A stretch of DNA of 64,000 nucleotides from Atherix ibis (lineage: Eukaryota; Arthropoda; Insecta; Diptera; Athericidae): assembly GCA_958298945.1 (NCBI GenBank), contig OY282608.1, forward strand, positions 77,300,806 to 77,364,805, read 5' to 3'. The translations under genes were made by a program, and so were the position numbers. Shown here piece by piece: positions 22,930 through 33,845 of the stretch; position 1 is the stretch's first letter; the number at the start of each line of letters is the position of its first letter. The notes beneath the pieces were generated by a model. That model worked only from the letters and a program-made list of their open reading frames with translations. It did not search any database and was not told the DNA's origin.

Positions 22930-25846
22930 GGATTGTTGCCTTGTTGGTTTGTTGGTTTGTTGGTTTGTTGGTTTGTTGGTTTGTTGGTTTGTTGGTTTGT
23001 TGGTTTGTTGGTTTGTTGGTTTGTTGGTTTGTTGGTTTGTTGGTTTGTTGGTTTGTGGTTTGTTGGTTTGTTGGTTTGTTTGTTTGTTGATTTGTTGGTT
23101 TATTTGTTTGTTGGTTTGTTGGCTTGTTGGTTTGTTGGCTTGTTAGTTTGTTGGTTTGTTGGTTTGTTGGATTATTTGTTTGTTGGTTTTTTGGTTTGTT
23201 GGTTTGTTGGTTTGTTGGTTTGTTGGTTTGTTGGCTTGTTGGTTTGTTGGCTTGTTGGTTTGTTGGCTTGTTGGCTTGTTGGTTTGTTGGTTTGTTGGTT
23301 TGTTGGCATGTTGGTTTGTTGGTTTGTTGGTTTGTTGGTTTGTTGGTTTGTTGGTTTGTTGGTTTGTTGATTTGTTGGTTTGTTGGTTTGTTGGTTTATT
23401 TGTTTGTTCGTTTGTTGGTTTGTTGGTTTGTTGGTTTGTCGATTTGTTGGTTTGTTGGTTTATTGGTATGTTCGTTTGTTGGCTTGTTGGTTTGTTGGCT
23501 TGTTGGTTTGTTCGTTTGTTGGTTTATTGGTTTGTTGGTTTGTTCGTTTGTTGGTTTGTTCATTTGTTCGCTTGTTGTTTTTTTGCCTTTTGAAGTTTTT
23601 TGGTTTGTTGGTTTGTTTGTTTGTTGGTTTGTTCGTTTGTTGGCCTGTTGGGTTATTGGCTTGTTGGCTTGTTGGCATGTTCGTTTGTTGGTTTTTTGGT
23701 TTGATGTTTTGTTGGTTTGTTGGCTTGTTGGCTTGTTGGATTGTTGCCTTGTTGGTTTGTTGGTTTGTTGGTTTGTTGGTTTGTTGGTTTGTTGGTTTGT
23801 TTGTTTGTTGGTTTGTTGGTTTGTTGGTTTGTTGGTTTGTTGGTTTGTTGGTTTGTTGGTTTGTTGGTTTGTTTGTTTGTTGGTTTGTTGGTTTGTTGGT
23901 TTATTTGTTTGTTCGTTTGTTGGCTTGTTGGTTTGTTGGTTTGTTTGTTTGTTGGTTTGTTCGTTTCTTGGCTAGTTGGTTTGTTGGCTTGTTGGCTTGT
24001 TGGTCTGTTGGTTTGTTTGCTTGTTGGTTTGTTGGTTTGTTGGTTTATTTGTTTGTTGGTTTGTAGGTTTTTGTTGGTTCGTTGGTTTGTTTGTTTGTTG
24101 GTTTGTTGGTTTGTTAGTTTTTTGGTTTGTTGGTTTGTTTGTTTGTTGGTTTGTTGGTTTGTTGGTTTGTTGGTTTGTTGGTTTGTTGGTTTGTTGGTTT
24201 GTTGGTTTGTTGGTTTGTTGGTTTGTTGGTTTGTTGGTTTATTTGTTTGTTGGTTTGTTGGCTTGTTGCTTTGTTGGCTTGTTAGTTTGTTGGTTTGTTG
24301 GTTTGTTGGATTATTTGTTTGTTGGTTTGTTGGTTTGTTGGTTTGTTGGTTTGTTGGTTTGTTGGTTTGTTGGCTTGTTGGTTTGTTGGCTTGTTAGTTT
24401 GTTGGCTTGTTGGCTTGTTGGTTTGTTGGTTTGTTGGTTTGTTGGCATGTTGGTTTGTTGGTTTGTTCGTTTGTTGGCTTGTTGGTTTATTGGCCCTTTG
24501 GCTTGTTGGCATGTTCGTTCGTTGGTTTTTTGGTTTGATGGTTTGTTGGTTTGTTGGCTTGTTGGTTTGTTAGTTTGTTAGTTTGTTGGTTTGTTGGTTT
24601 GTTGGTTTGTTGGTTTGTGTGTTTGTTGGTTTGTTGGTTTGTTGGTTTGTTGGTTGTTTGGTTTGTTGGTTTGTTGGTTTGTTGGTTTATTTGTTTGTTG
24701 GTTTGTTGGCTTGTTGGTTTGTTGGCTTGTTAGTTTGTTGGTTTGTTGGTTTGTTGGATTATTTGTTTGTTGGTTTGTTGGTTTGTTGGTTTGTTGGTTT
24801 GTTGGTTTGTTGGTTTGTTGGTTTGTTGGTTTGTTGGTTTGTTGGCTTGTTGGTTTGTTGGCTTGTTGGTTTGTTGGCTTGTTGGCTTGTTGGTTTGTTG
24901 GTTTGTTGGCATGTTGGTTTGTTGGTTTGTTGGTTTGTTGGTTTGTTGGTTTGTTGGTTTGTTGGTTTGTTGGTTTGTTGATTTGTTGGTTTGTTGGTTT
25001 GTTGGTTTATTTGTTTGTTCGTTTGTTGGTTTGTTGGTTTGTTGGTTTGTTGATTTGTTGGTTTGTTGGTTTATTGCTATGTTCGTTTGTTGGCTTGTTG
25101 GTTTGTTGGCTTGTTGGTTTGTTCGTTTGTTGGTTTATTGGTTTGTTGGTTTGTTCGTTTGTTGGTTTGTTAATTTGTTGGCTTGTTGGTTTGTTGGCTT
25201 GTTGGTTTGTTGGTTTGTTGGTTTATTTGTTTGTTGCTTTATTGGCTTGTTGGTTTGTTGGCTTGTCAGTTTGTTGGTTTGTTGGTTTGTTGGATTATTT
25301 GTTTGTTGGTTTGTTGGTTTGTTGGTTTGTTCGTTTGTTGGTTTGTTGGCTTGTTGGTTTGTTGGCTTGTTGGTTTGTTGACTTGTTAACTTATTGGTTT
25401 GTTGGTTTGTTGGTTTGTTGGCATGTTGTTTTGTTGGTTTGTTGGTTTGTTGGTTTGTTAGTTTGTTGGTTTGTTGGTTTGTTGGTTTGTTGGTTTGTTG
25501 GTTTGTTGGTTTGTTGGTTTGTTGGTTTGTTGGTTTGTAGGTTTGTTGGCTTGTTAGTTTGTTGGTTTGTTGGTTTGTTGGATTATTTGTTTGTTGGTTT
25601 GTTGGTTTGTTGGTTTGTTGGTTTGTTGGTTTGTTGGCTTGTTGGTTTGTTGGCTTGTTGGTTTGTTGGCTAGTTGGCTTGTTGGTTTGTTGGTTTGTTG
25701 GTTTGTTGGCATGTTGGTTTGTTGGTTTGTTGTTCGTTTGTTGGCTTGCTGGTTTATTGGCTTGTTGGCTTGTTGGCATGTTCGTTTGTTGATTTTTTGG
25801 TTTGATGGTTTGATGGTTTGTTGGTTTGTTGGCTTGTTGGCTTGTT
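22930..25846 (+). repeat. Paired-cassette super-repeat, copy 2 (~2.9 kb)
   Basis: The two cassettes are 808 bp apart (22930 and 23738). Between them lies the only clearly non-satellite string of the window (23577-23601). A third cassette position near 24540 is reduced to GGTTTGATGG without the GCC end. The copy also holds GGCCCTTTGG near 24492, an unusual double change. Confidence 0.75.
23577..23601 (+). other. Non-satellite interruption containing GCCTTTTGAAG
   Basis: A string of 8 T, then GCCTTTTGAAG (23585-23595), then 6 T and a return to GGTTTGTT. It cannot be made from the 8-mer by one substitution, and I saw GAAG nowhere else in the window. It may be the scar of a short insertion, a template-switch product, or a local assembly error. 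No coding or mobile-element signal surrounds it, and I see no target-site duplication. Confidence 0.7.
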
Positions 25847-28086
25847 GGATTGTTGGTTTGTTGGTTTGTTGGTTTGTTGGTTTGTTGGTTTGTTGGTTTG
25901 TTGGTTTGTTGGTTTGTTGGTTTGTTGGTTTGTTGGTTTGTTGGTTTGTTGGTTTGTTGGTTTGTTGGTTTGTTGGTTTGTTGGTTTGTTGGTTTGTTGG
26001 TTTGTTGGTTTATTTGTTTGTTGGTTTGTTGGCTTGTTGGTTTGTTGGCTTGTTCGTTTGTTGGTTTGTTGGTTTGTTGGATTATTTGTTTGTTGGTTTT
26101 TTGGTTTGTTGGTTTGTTGGTTTGTTGGTTTGTTGGTTTGTTGGCTTGTTGGTTTGTTGGCTTGTTGGTTTGTTGGCTTGTTGGCTTGTTGATTTGTTGG
26201 TTTGTTGGTTTGTTGGCATGTTGGTTTGTTGGTTTGTTGGTTTGTTGGTTTGTTGGTTTGTTGGTTTGTTGATTTGTTGGTTTGTTGGTTTGTTGGTTTA
26301 TTTGTTTGTTCGTTTGTTGGTTTGTTGGTTTGTTGGTTTGTTGATTTGTTGGTTTGTTGGTTTATTGGTATGTTCGTTTGTTGGCTTGTTGGTTTGTTGG
26401 CTTGTTGGTTTGTTCGCTTGTTGGTTTTTTGGTTTGTTGGTTGGTTCGTTTGTTGGTTTGTTCATTTGTTGGCTTGTTGGTTTGTTGGTTTGTTAGTTTT
26501 TTGGTTTGTTGGCTTGTTTGTTTGTTGGTTTGTTCGTTTGTTTGCTTGTTGGTTTATTGGCTTGTTGGCTTGTTGGCATGTTCGTTTGTTGGTTTTTTGG
26601 TTTGATGGTTTGTTGGTTTGTTGGCTTGTTGGCTTGTTGGATTGTTGCCTTGTTGGTTTGTTGGTTTGTTGGTTTGTTGGTTTGTTGGTTTGTTGGTTTG
26701 TTTGTTTGTTGGTTTGTTGGTTTGTTGGTTTGTTGGTTTGTTGCTTTGTTGGTTTGTTGGTTTGTTGGTTTGTTGATTTGTTGGTTTGTTGGTTTGTTGG
26801 TTTGTTGGTTTGTTGGTTTGTTGGTTTGTTGGTTTGTTGGTTTATTTGTTTGTTGGTTTGTTGGCTTGTTAGTTTATTGGTTTGTTGGTTTGTTGGATTA
26901 TTTGTTTGTTGGTTTGTTGGTTTGTTGGTTTGTTGGTTTGTTGGTTTGTTGGTTTGTTGGTTTGTTGGTTTGTTGGTTTGTTGGTTTGTTGGTTTATTTG
27001 TTTGTTGGTTTGTTGGCTTGTTGGTTTGTTGGCTTGTTAGTTTGTTGGTTTGTTGGATTATTTGTTTGTTGGTTTGTTGGTTTGTTGGTTTGTTGGTTTT
27101 TTAGTTTTTTGGTTTGTTGGTTTGTTGGTTTGTTGGTTTGTTGGTTTGTTGGCTTGTTGGTTTGTTGGCTTGTTGGTTTGTTGGCTTGTTGGCTTGTTGG
27201 TTTGTTGGTTTGTTGGTTTGTTGGCATGTTGGTTTGTTGGTTTGTTGGTTTGTTGGTTTGTTGGTTTGTTGGTTTGTTGATTTGTTTGTTTGTTGGTTTG
27301 CTGGTTTATTTGTTTGTTGGTTTGTTGGTTTGTTGGTTTTTTGGTTTGTTGGCTTGTTGGTTTGTTCGTTTGTTGGTTTATTGGTTTGTTGGTTTGTTCG
27401 TTTGTTGGTTTGTTGGTTTGTTGGATTATTTGTTTGTTGGTTTGTTGGTTTGTTGGTTTGTTGGTTTGTTGGCTTGTTGGTTTGTTGGCTTGTTGGTTTG
27501 TTGGCTTGTTGGCTTGTTGGTTTGTTGGTTTATTTGTTTGTTGGTTTGTTGGCTTGTTGGTTTGTTGGCTTGTTAGTTTGTTGGTTTGTTAGTTTGTTGG
27601 ATTATTTGTTTGTTGGTTTGTTGGTTTGTTGGTTTGTTGGTTTGTTCGTTTGTTGGTTTGTTGGCTTGTTGGTTTGTTGGCTTGTTGTTATGTTGGCTTG
27701 TTGGCTTGTTGGTTTGTTGGTTTGTTGGTTTGTTGGCATGTTGGTTTGTTGGTTTGTTGGTTTATTTGTTTGTTGGTTTGTTGGCTTGTTGGTTTGTTGG
27801 CTTGTTAGTTTGTTGGTTTGTTGGTTTGTTGGATTATTTGTTTGTTGATTTGTTGGTTTGTTGGTTTGTTGGTTTGTTGGTTTGTTGGCTTGTTGGTTTG
27901 TTGGCTTGTTAGTTTGTTGGCTTGTTGGCTTGTTGGTTTGATGGTTTGTTGGTTTGTTGGCATGTTGGTTTGTTGGTTTGTTCGTTTGTTGGCTTGTTGG
28001 TTTATTGGCTTTTTGGCTTGTTGGCATGTTCGTTTGTTGGTTTTTTGGTTTGATGGTTTGTTGGTTTGTTGGCTTGTTGGCTTGTT
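25847..28086 (+). repeat. Paired-cassette super-repeat, copy 3 (partial)
   Basis: The first cassette ends GGATTGTTGG at 25847 in place of GCC; the second is intact at 26639, 792 bp on. The pair spacings 736, 808 and 792 identify the three copies as one family. After 26.9 kb the structure changes to densely spaced GGATTATT markers (26894, 27055, 27423, 27598, 27832). Confidence 0.7.
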
Positions 28087-31000
28087 GGATTGTTGCCTTG
28101 TTGGTTTGTTGGTTTGTTGGTTTATTGGTTTGTTGGTTTTTTGGTTTGTTGGTTTGTTGGTTTGTTGGTTTATTGGTTTGTTGGTTTGTTGGTTTGTTGG
28201 TTTGTTGGTTTGTTGGTTTGTTGGTTTGTTGGTTTGTTGGTTTGTTGGTTTGTTGGTTTATTTGTTTGTTGGTTTGTTGGCTTGTTGGTTTGTTAGCTTG
28301 TTAGTTTGTTGGTTTGTTAGTTTGTTGGATTAATTATTTGTTGGTTTGTTGGTTTGTTGGTTTGTTGGTTTGTTGGTTTGTTGGTTTGTTGGCTTGTTGG
28401 TTTGTTGGCTTGTTGGTTTGTTTGCTTGTTGGCTTGTTGGGTTGTTGGTTTGTTGGTTTGTTGGCATGTTGGTTTGTTGGTTTGTTGATTTTTTGGTTTG
28501 TTGGTTTGTTGGTTTATTTGTTTGTTCGTTTGTTGGTTTGTTAGTTTGTTGGTTTGTTGATTTGTTGGTTTGTTGGTTTATTGGTATGTTCGTTTAATGG
28601 CTTGTTGGTTTGTTGGCTTGTTGGTTTGTTCGTTTGTTGGTTTATTGGTTTGTTGGTTTGTTCGTTTGTTGGTTTGTTCATTTGTTGGCTTGTTGATTTG
28701 TTGGCTTGCTGGTTTGTTGGTTTGTTGGTTTATTTGTTTGTTGGTTTGTTGGCTTGTTGGTTTTTGGCTTGCTAGTTTGTTGGTTTGTTGGTTTGTTGGA
28801 TTATTTGTTTGTTGGTCTGTTGGTTTGTTCGTTTGTTGGTTTGTTGGCTTGTTGGTTTGTTGGCTTGTTGGTTTGTTGGCTTGTTGGCTTGTTGGTTTGT
28901 TGGTTTGTTGGTTTGTTGGCATGTTGGTTTGTTGGTTTGTTGGTTTGTTGGTTTGTTGGTTTGTTGGTTTGTTGGTTTCTTGGTTTGTTGGTTTGTTGGT
29001 TTGTTGGTTTGTTGGTTTGTTGGTTTGTTGGTTTGTTGGTTTATTTGTTTGTTGGTTTGTTGGCTTGTTGGTTTGTTGGCTTGTTAGTTTGTTAGTTTGT
29101 TGGTTTGTTGGATTATTTGTTTGTTGGTTTGTTGGTTTGATGGTTTGTTGGTTTGTTGGTTTGTTGGTTTGTTGGCTTGTTGGTTTGTTGGCTTATTGGT
29201 TTGTTGGCTTGTTGGCTTGTTGGTTTGTTGGTTTGTTGGTTTGTTGGCATGTTGGTTTGTTGGTTTGTTCGTTTGTTGGCTTGTTGGTTTATTGGCTTGT
29301 TGGCTTGTTGGCATGTTCGTTTGTTGGTTTTTTGGTTTGATGGTTTGTTGGTTTGTTGGCTTGTTGGCTTGTTGGATTGTTGCCTTGTTGGTTTGTTGGT
29401 TTGTTGGTTTGTTGGTTTGTTGGTTTGTTGGTTTGATGGTTTGTTGGTTTGTTGGTTTGTTGGTTTGTTGGATTGTTGGTTTGTTGGTTTGTTGGTTTGT
29501 TGGTTTGTTGGTTTGTTGGTTTGTTGGTTTGTTGGTTTATTTGTTTGTTGGTTTGCTGGCTTGTTGGTTTGTTGGTTTGTTAGTTTGTTGGTTTGTTGAT
29601 TTGTGGGATTATTTGTTTGTTGGTTTGTTGGTTTGTTGGTTTGTTGGTTTGTTGGTTTGTTGGTTTGTTGGTTTGTTGGTTTGTTGGTTTGTTGGTTTGT
29701 TGGCTTGTTGGTTTGTTGGCTTGTTAGTTTGTTGGTTTGTTGGTTTGTTGGATTATTTGTTTGTTGGTTTGTTGGTTTGTTGGTTTGTTGGCTTGTTAGT
29801 TTGTTGGCTTGTTGGTTTGTTGGCTTGTTGGCTTGTTGGTTTGTTGGTTTGTTGGTTTGTTAGCATGTTGGTTTGTTGGTTTGTTGGTTTGTTGGTTTGT
29901 CGGTTTGTTGGTTTGTTGATTTGTTGGTTTGTTAGTTTGTTGGTTTATTTGTTTGTTCGTTTGTTGGTTTGTTGGTTTGTTGGTTTGTTGATTTGTTGGT
30001 TTGTTGGTTTATTGGTATGTTCGTTTGTTGGCTTGTTGGTTTGTTGGCTTGTTGGTTTGTTCGTTTGTTGGTTTATTAGTTTGTTGGTTTGTTCGTTTGT
30101 TGGTTTGTTCATTTGTTGGCTTGTTGGTTTGTTGGCTTGTTGGTTTGTTGGTTTGTTGGTTTGTTTGTTTGTTGGTTTGTTCGTTTGTTGGTTTGTTCGT
30201 TTGTTGGCTTGTTGGTTTATTGGTTTGTTGGTTTGTTGGCTTGTTGGTTTGTTGGCTTGTTGGTTTGTTGGTTTGTTGGTTTGCTGGTTTGTTGGTTTGT
30301 TGGTTTGTTGGTTTGTTTGTTTGTTGGTTTGTTCGTTTTGTTGGCTTGTTGGTTTATTGGTTTGTTGGTTTGTTGGTTTGCCGGTTTGTTGTTTTGTTGG
30401 TTTGTTTGTTTGTTGGTTTGTTTGTTTTTTGGCTTGTTGGTTTGTTGGCTTGTTGGCTTGTTGGTCTGTTAGTTTGTTTGTCGTTAGTTTGTTGGTTTGT
30501 TGGTTTATTTGTTTGTTCGTTTGTTGGCTTGTTGGTTTGTTGGTTTGTTGGTTTGTTTGTTTGTTGGTTTGTTGGCTTGTTGGTTTGTTGGCGTGTTGGT
30601 TTGTTGGCTTATTGGCTTGTTGGTTTGTTGGTTTGTTGGTTTGTTGGCATGTTGGTTTGTTGGTTTGTTGGTTTGTTGGTTTGTTGGTTTGTTGGTTTGT
30701 TGGTTTGTTGGTTTGTTGGTTTATTTGTTTGTTGGTTTGTTGGCTTGTTGGTTTGTTGGCTTGTTAGTTTGTTGGTTTGTTGGTTTGTTGGATTATTTGT
30801 TTGTTGGTTTGTTGGTTTGTTGGTTTGTTAGTTTTTTGGTTTGTTGGTTTGTTGGTTTGTTGGGTTGTTGGTTTGTTGGCTTGTTGGTTTGTTGGCTTGT
30901 TGGTTTGTTGGCTTGTTGGCTTGTTGGTTTGTTGATTTGTTTGTTTGTTGGTTTGTTGGTTTATTTGTTTGTTCGTTTGTTGGTTTGTTGGTTTGTTGGT

Positions 31001-33845
31001 TTGTTGGCTTGTTGGTTTGTTCGTTTGTTGGTTTATTGGTTTGTTGGTTTGTTCGTTTGTTGGTTTGTTGGTTTGTTGGATTATTTGTTTGTTGGTTTGT
31101 TGGTTTGTTGGTTTGTTGGCTTGTTGGTTTGTTGGCTTGTTGGTTTGTTGGCTTGTTGGCTTGTTGGTTTGTTGGTTTATTTGTTTGTTGGTTTGTTGGC
31201 TTGTTGGTTTGTTGGCTTGTTAGTTTGTTGGTTTGTTGGTTTGTTGGTTTGTTGGTTTGTTGGCTTGTTGGTTTGTTGGCTTATTGGTTTGTTGGCTTGT
31301 TGGCTTGTTGGTTTGTTGGTTTGTTGGTTTGTTGGCATGTTGGTTTGTTGGTTTGTTCGTTTGTTGGCTTGTTGGTTTATTGGCTTGTTGGCTTGTTGGC
31401 ATGTTCGTTTGTTGGTTTTTTGGTTTGATGGTTTGTTGGTTTGTTGGCTTGTTGGCTTGTTGGATTGTTGCCTTGTTGGTTTGTTGGTTTGTTGGTTTGT
31501 TGGTTTGTTGGTTTGTTGGTTTGATGGTTTGTTGGTTTGTTGGTTTGTTGGTTTGTTGGATTGTTGGTTTGTTGGTTTGTTGGTTTGTTGGTTTGTTGGT
31601 TTGTTGGTTTGTTGGTTTGTTGGTTTATTTGTTTGTTGGTTTGCTGGCTTGTTGGTTTGTTGGTTTGTTAGTTTGTTGGTTTGTTGATTTGTGGGATTAT
31701 TTGTTTGTTGGTTTGTTGGTTTGTTGGTTTGTTGGTTTGTTGGTTTGTTGGTTTGTTGGTTTGTTGGTTTGTTGGTTTGTTGGTTTGTTGGTTTGTTGGC
31801 TTGTTGGTTTGTTGGCTTGTTAGTTTGTTGGTTTGTTGGTTTGTTGGATTATTTGTTTGTTGGTTTGTTGGTTAGTTGGTTTGTTGGCTTGTTAGTTTGT
31901 TGGCTTGTTGGTTTGTTGGCTTGTTGGCTTGTTGGTTTGTTGGTTTGTTGGTTTGTTAGCATGTTGGTTTGTTGGTTTGTTGGTTTGTTGGTTTGTCGGT
32001 TTGTTGGTTTGTTGATTTGTTGGTTTGTTAGTTTGTTGGTTTATTTGTTTGTTCGTTTGTTGGTTTGTTGGTTTGTTGGTTTGTTGATTTGTTGGTTTGT
32101 TGGTTTATTGGTATGTTCGTTTGTTGGCTTGTTGGTTTGTTGGCTTGTTGGTTTGTTCGTTTGTTGGTTTATTAGTTTGTTGGTTTGTTCGTTTGTTGGT
32201 TTGTTCATTTGTTGGCTTGTTGGTTTGTTGGCTTGTTGGTTTGTTGGTTTGTTGGTTTGTTGGTTTGTTTGTTTGTTGGTTTGTTCGTTTGTTGGTTTGT
32301 TCGTTTGTTGGCTTGTTGGTTTATTGGTTTGTTGGTTTGTTGGCTTGTTGGTTTGTTGGCTTGTTGGTTTGTTGGTTTGTTGGTTTGCTGGTTTGTTGGT
32401 TTGTTGGTTTGTTGGTTTGTTTGTTTGTTGGTTTGTTCGTTTTGTTGGCTTGTTGGTTTATTGGTTTGTTGGTTTGTTGGTTTGCCGGTTTGTTGTTTTG
32501 TTGGTTTGTTTGTTTGTTGGTTTGTTTGTTTTTTGGCTTGTTGGTTTGTTGGCTTGTTGGCTTGTTGGTCTGTTAGTTTGTTTGTCGTTAGTTTGTTGGT
32601 TTGTTGGTTTATTTGTTTGTTCGTTTGTTGGCTTGTTGGTTTGTTGGTTTGTTGGTTTGTTTGTTTGTTGGTTTGTTGGCTTGTTGGTTTGTTGGCGTGT
32701 TGGTTTGTTGGCTTATTGGCTTGTTGGTTTGTTGGTTTGTTGGTTTGTTGGCATGTTGGTTTGTTGGTTTGTTGGTTTGTTGGTTTGTTGGTTTGTTGGT
32801 TTGTTGGTTTGTTGGTTTGTTGGTTTATTTGTTTGTTGGTTTGTTGGCTTGTTGGTTTGTTGGCTTGTTAGTTTGTTGGTTTGTTGGTTTGTTGGATTAT
32901 TTGTTTGTTGGTTTGTTGGTTTGTTGGTTTGTTAGTTTTTTGGTTTGTGGGTTTGTTGGTTTGTTGGGTTGTTGGTTTGTTGGCTTGTTGGTTTGTTGGC
33001 TTGTTGGTTTGTTGGCTTGTTGGCTTGTTGGTTTGTTGATTTGTTTGTTTGTTGGTTTGTTGGTTTATTTGTTTGTTCGTTTGTTGGTTTGTTGGTTTGT
33101 TGGTTTGTTGGCTTGTTGGTTTGTTCGTTTGTTGGTTTATTGGTTTGTTGGTTTGTTCGTTTGTTGGTTTGTTGGTTTGTTGGATTATTTGTTTGTTGGT
33201 TTGTTGGTTTGTTGGTTTGTTGGCTTGTTGGTTTGTTGGCTTGTTGGTTTGTTGGCTTGTTGGCTTGTTGGTTTGTTGGTTTATTTGTTTGTTGGTTTGT
33301 TGGCTTGTTGGTTTGTTGGCTTGTTAGTTTGTTGGTTTGTTGGTTTGTTGGATTATTTGTTTGTTGGTTTGTTGGTTTGTTGGTTTGTTGGTTTGTTGGT
33401 TTGTTGGTTTGTTCGTTTGTTGGTTTGTTGGCTTGTTGGTTTGTTGGCTTGTTATTATGTTGGTTTGTTGGCTTGTTGATTTGTTGGTTTGTTGGTTTGT
33501 TGGCATGTTGGTTTGTTGGTTTGTTGGTTTATTTGTTTGTTGGTTTGTTGGCTTGTTGGTTTGTTGGCTTGTTAGTTTGTTGGTTTGTTGGATTATTTGT
33601 TTGTTGATTTGTTGGTTTGTTGGTTTGTTGGTTTGTTAGTTTGTTGGCTTGTTGGTTTGTTGGCTTGTTGGTTTGTTGGCTTGTTGGCTTGTTGGTTTGT
33701 TGGTTTGTTGGTTTGTTGGCATGTTGGTTTGTTGGTTTGTTCGTTTGTTGGCTTGTTGGTTTATTGGCTTTTTGGCTTGTTGGCATGTTCGTTTGTTGGT
33801 TTTTTGGTTTGATGGTTTGTTGGTTTGTTGGCTTGTTGGCTAGTT
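28087..33845 (+). repeat. Three-cassette super-repeat, copy 1 (5,759 bp)
   Basis: Cassettes at 28087, 29374 and 31462, then the next copy at 33846: spacings 1287, 2088 and 2384. Copy 2 repeats the pattern as 1207, 1967 and 2406. Other matching markers are the rare GGATTAATTA at 28327 against GGATTAATTG at 34062 and 39642. This is the largest repeat period well supported in the window and contains the 2.1 kb tandem duplication listed separately. Confidence 0.8.
29150..33330 (+). repeat. 2.09-2.10 kb tandem duplication
   Basis: Copy A about 29150-31240, copy B about 31241-33330. Offsets: cassette 29374 and 31462 (2088), TGTGGGATTATTTG at 29603 and 31691 (2088), GTTCGTTTTGTTGG slip at 30331 and 32435 (2104), GGTCTGTTAG at 30463 and 32567 (2104). 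The step from 2088 to 2104 is two added units. The copies share many rare variants and one register slip, and I saw only isolated differences (for example TTAGTTGG near 31872 and TTTGTGGG near 32946), so the duplication is recent. Homology ends where copy B reaches GGATTATT near 33351. Confidence 0.85.

Noticed and set aside
23577..23601. Mobile-element insertion at the GCCTTTTGAAG string
   Set aside because: Only about 11 bp are foreign, with no terminal repeats and no target-site duplication. It is kept as an unexplained interruption.
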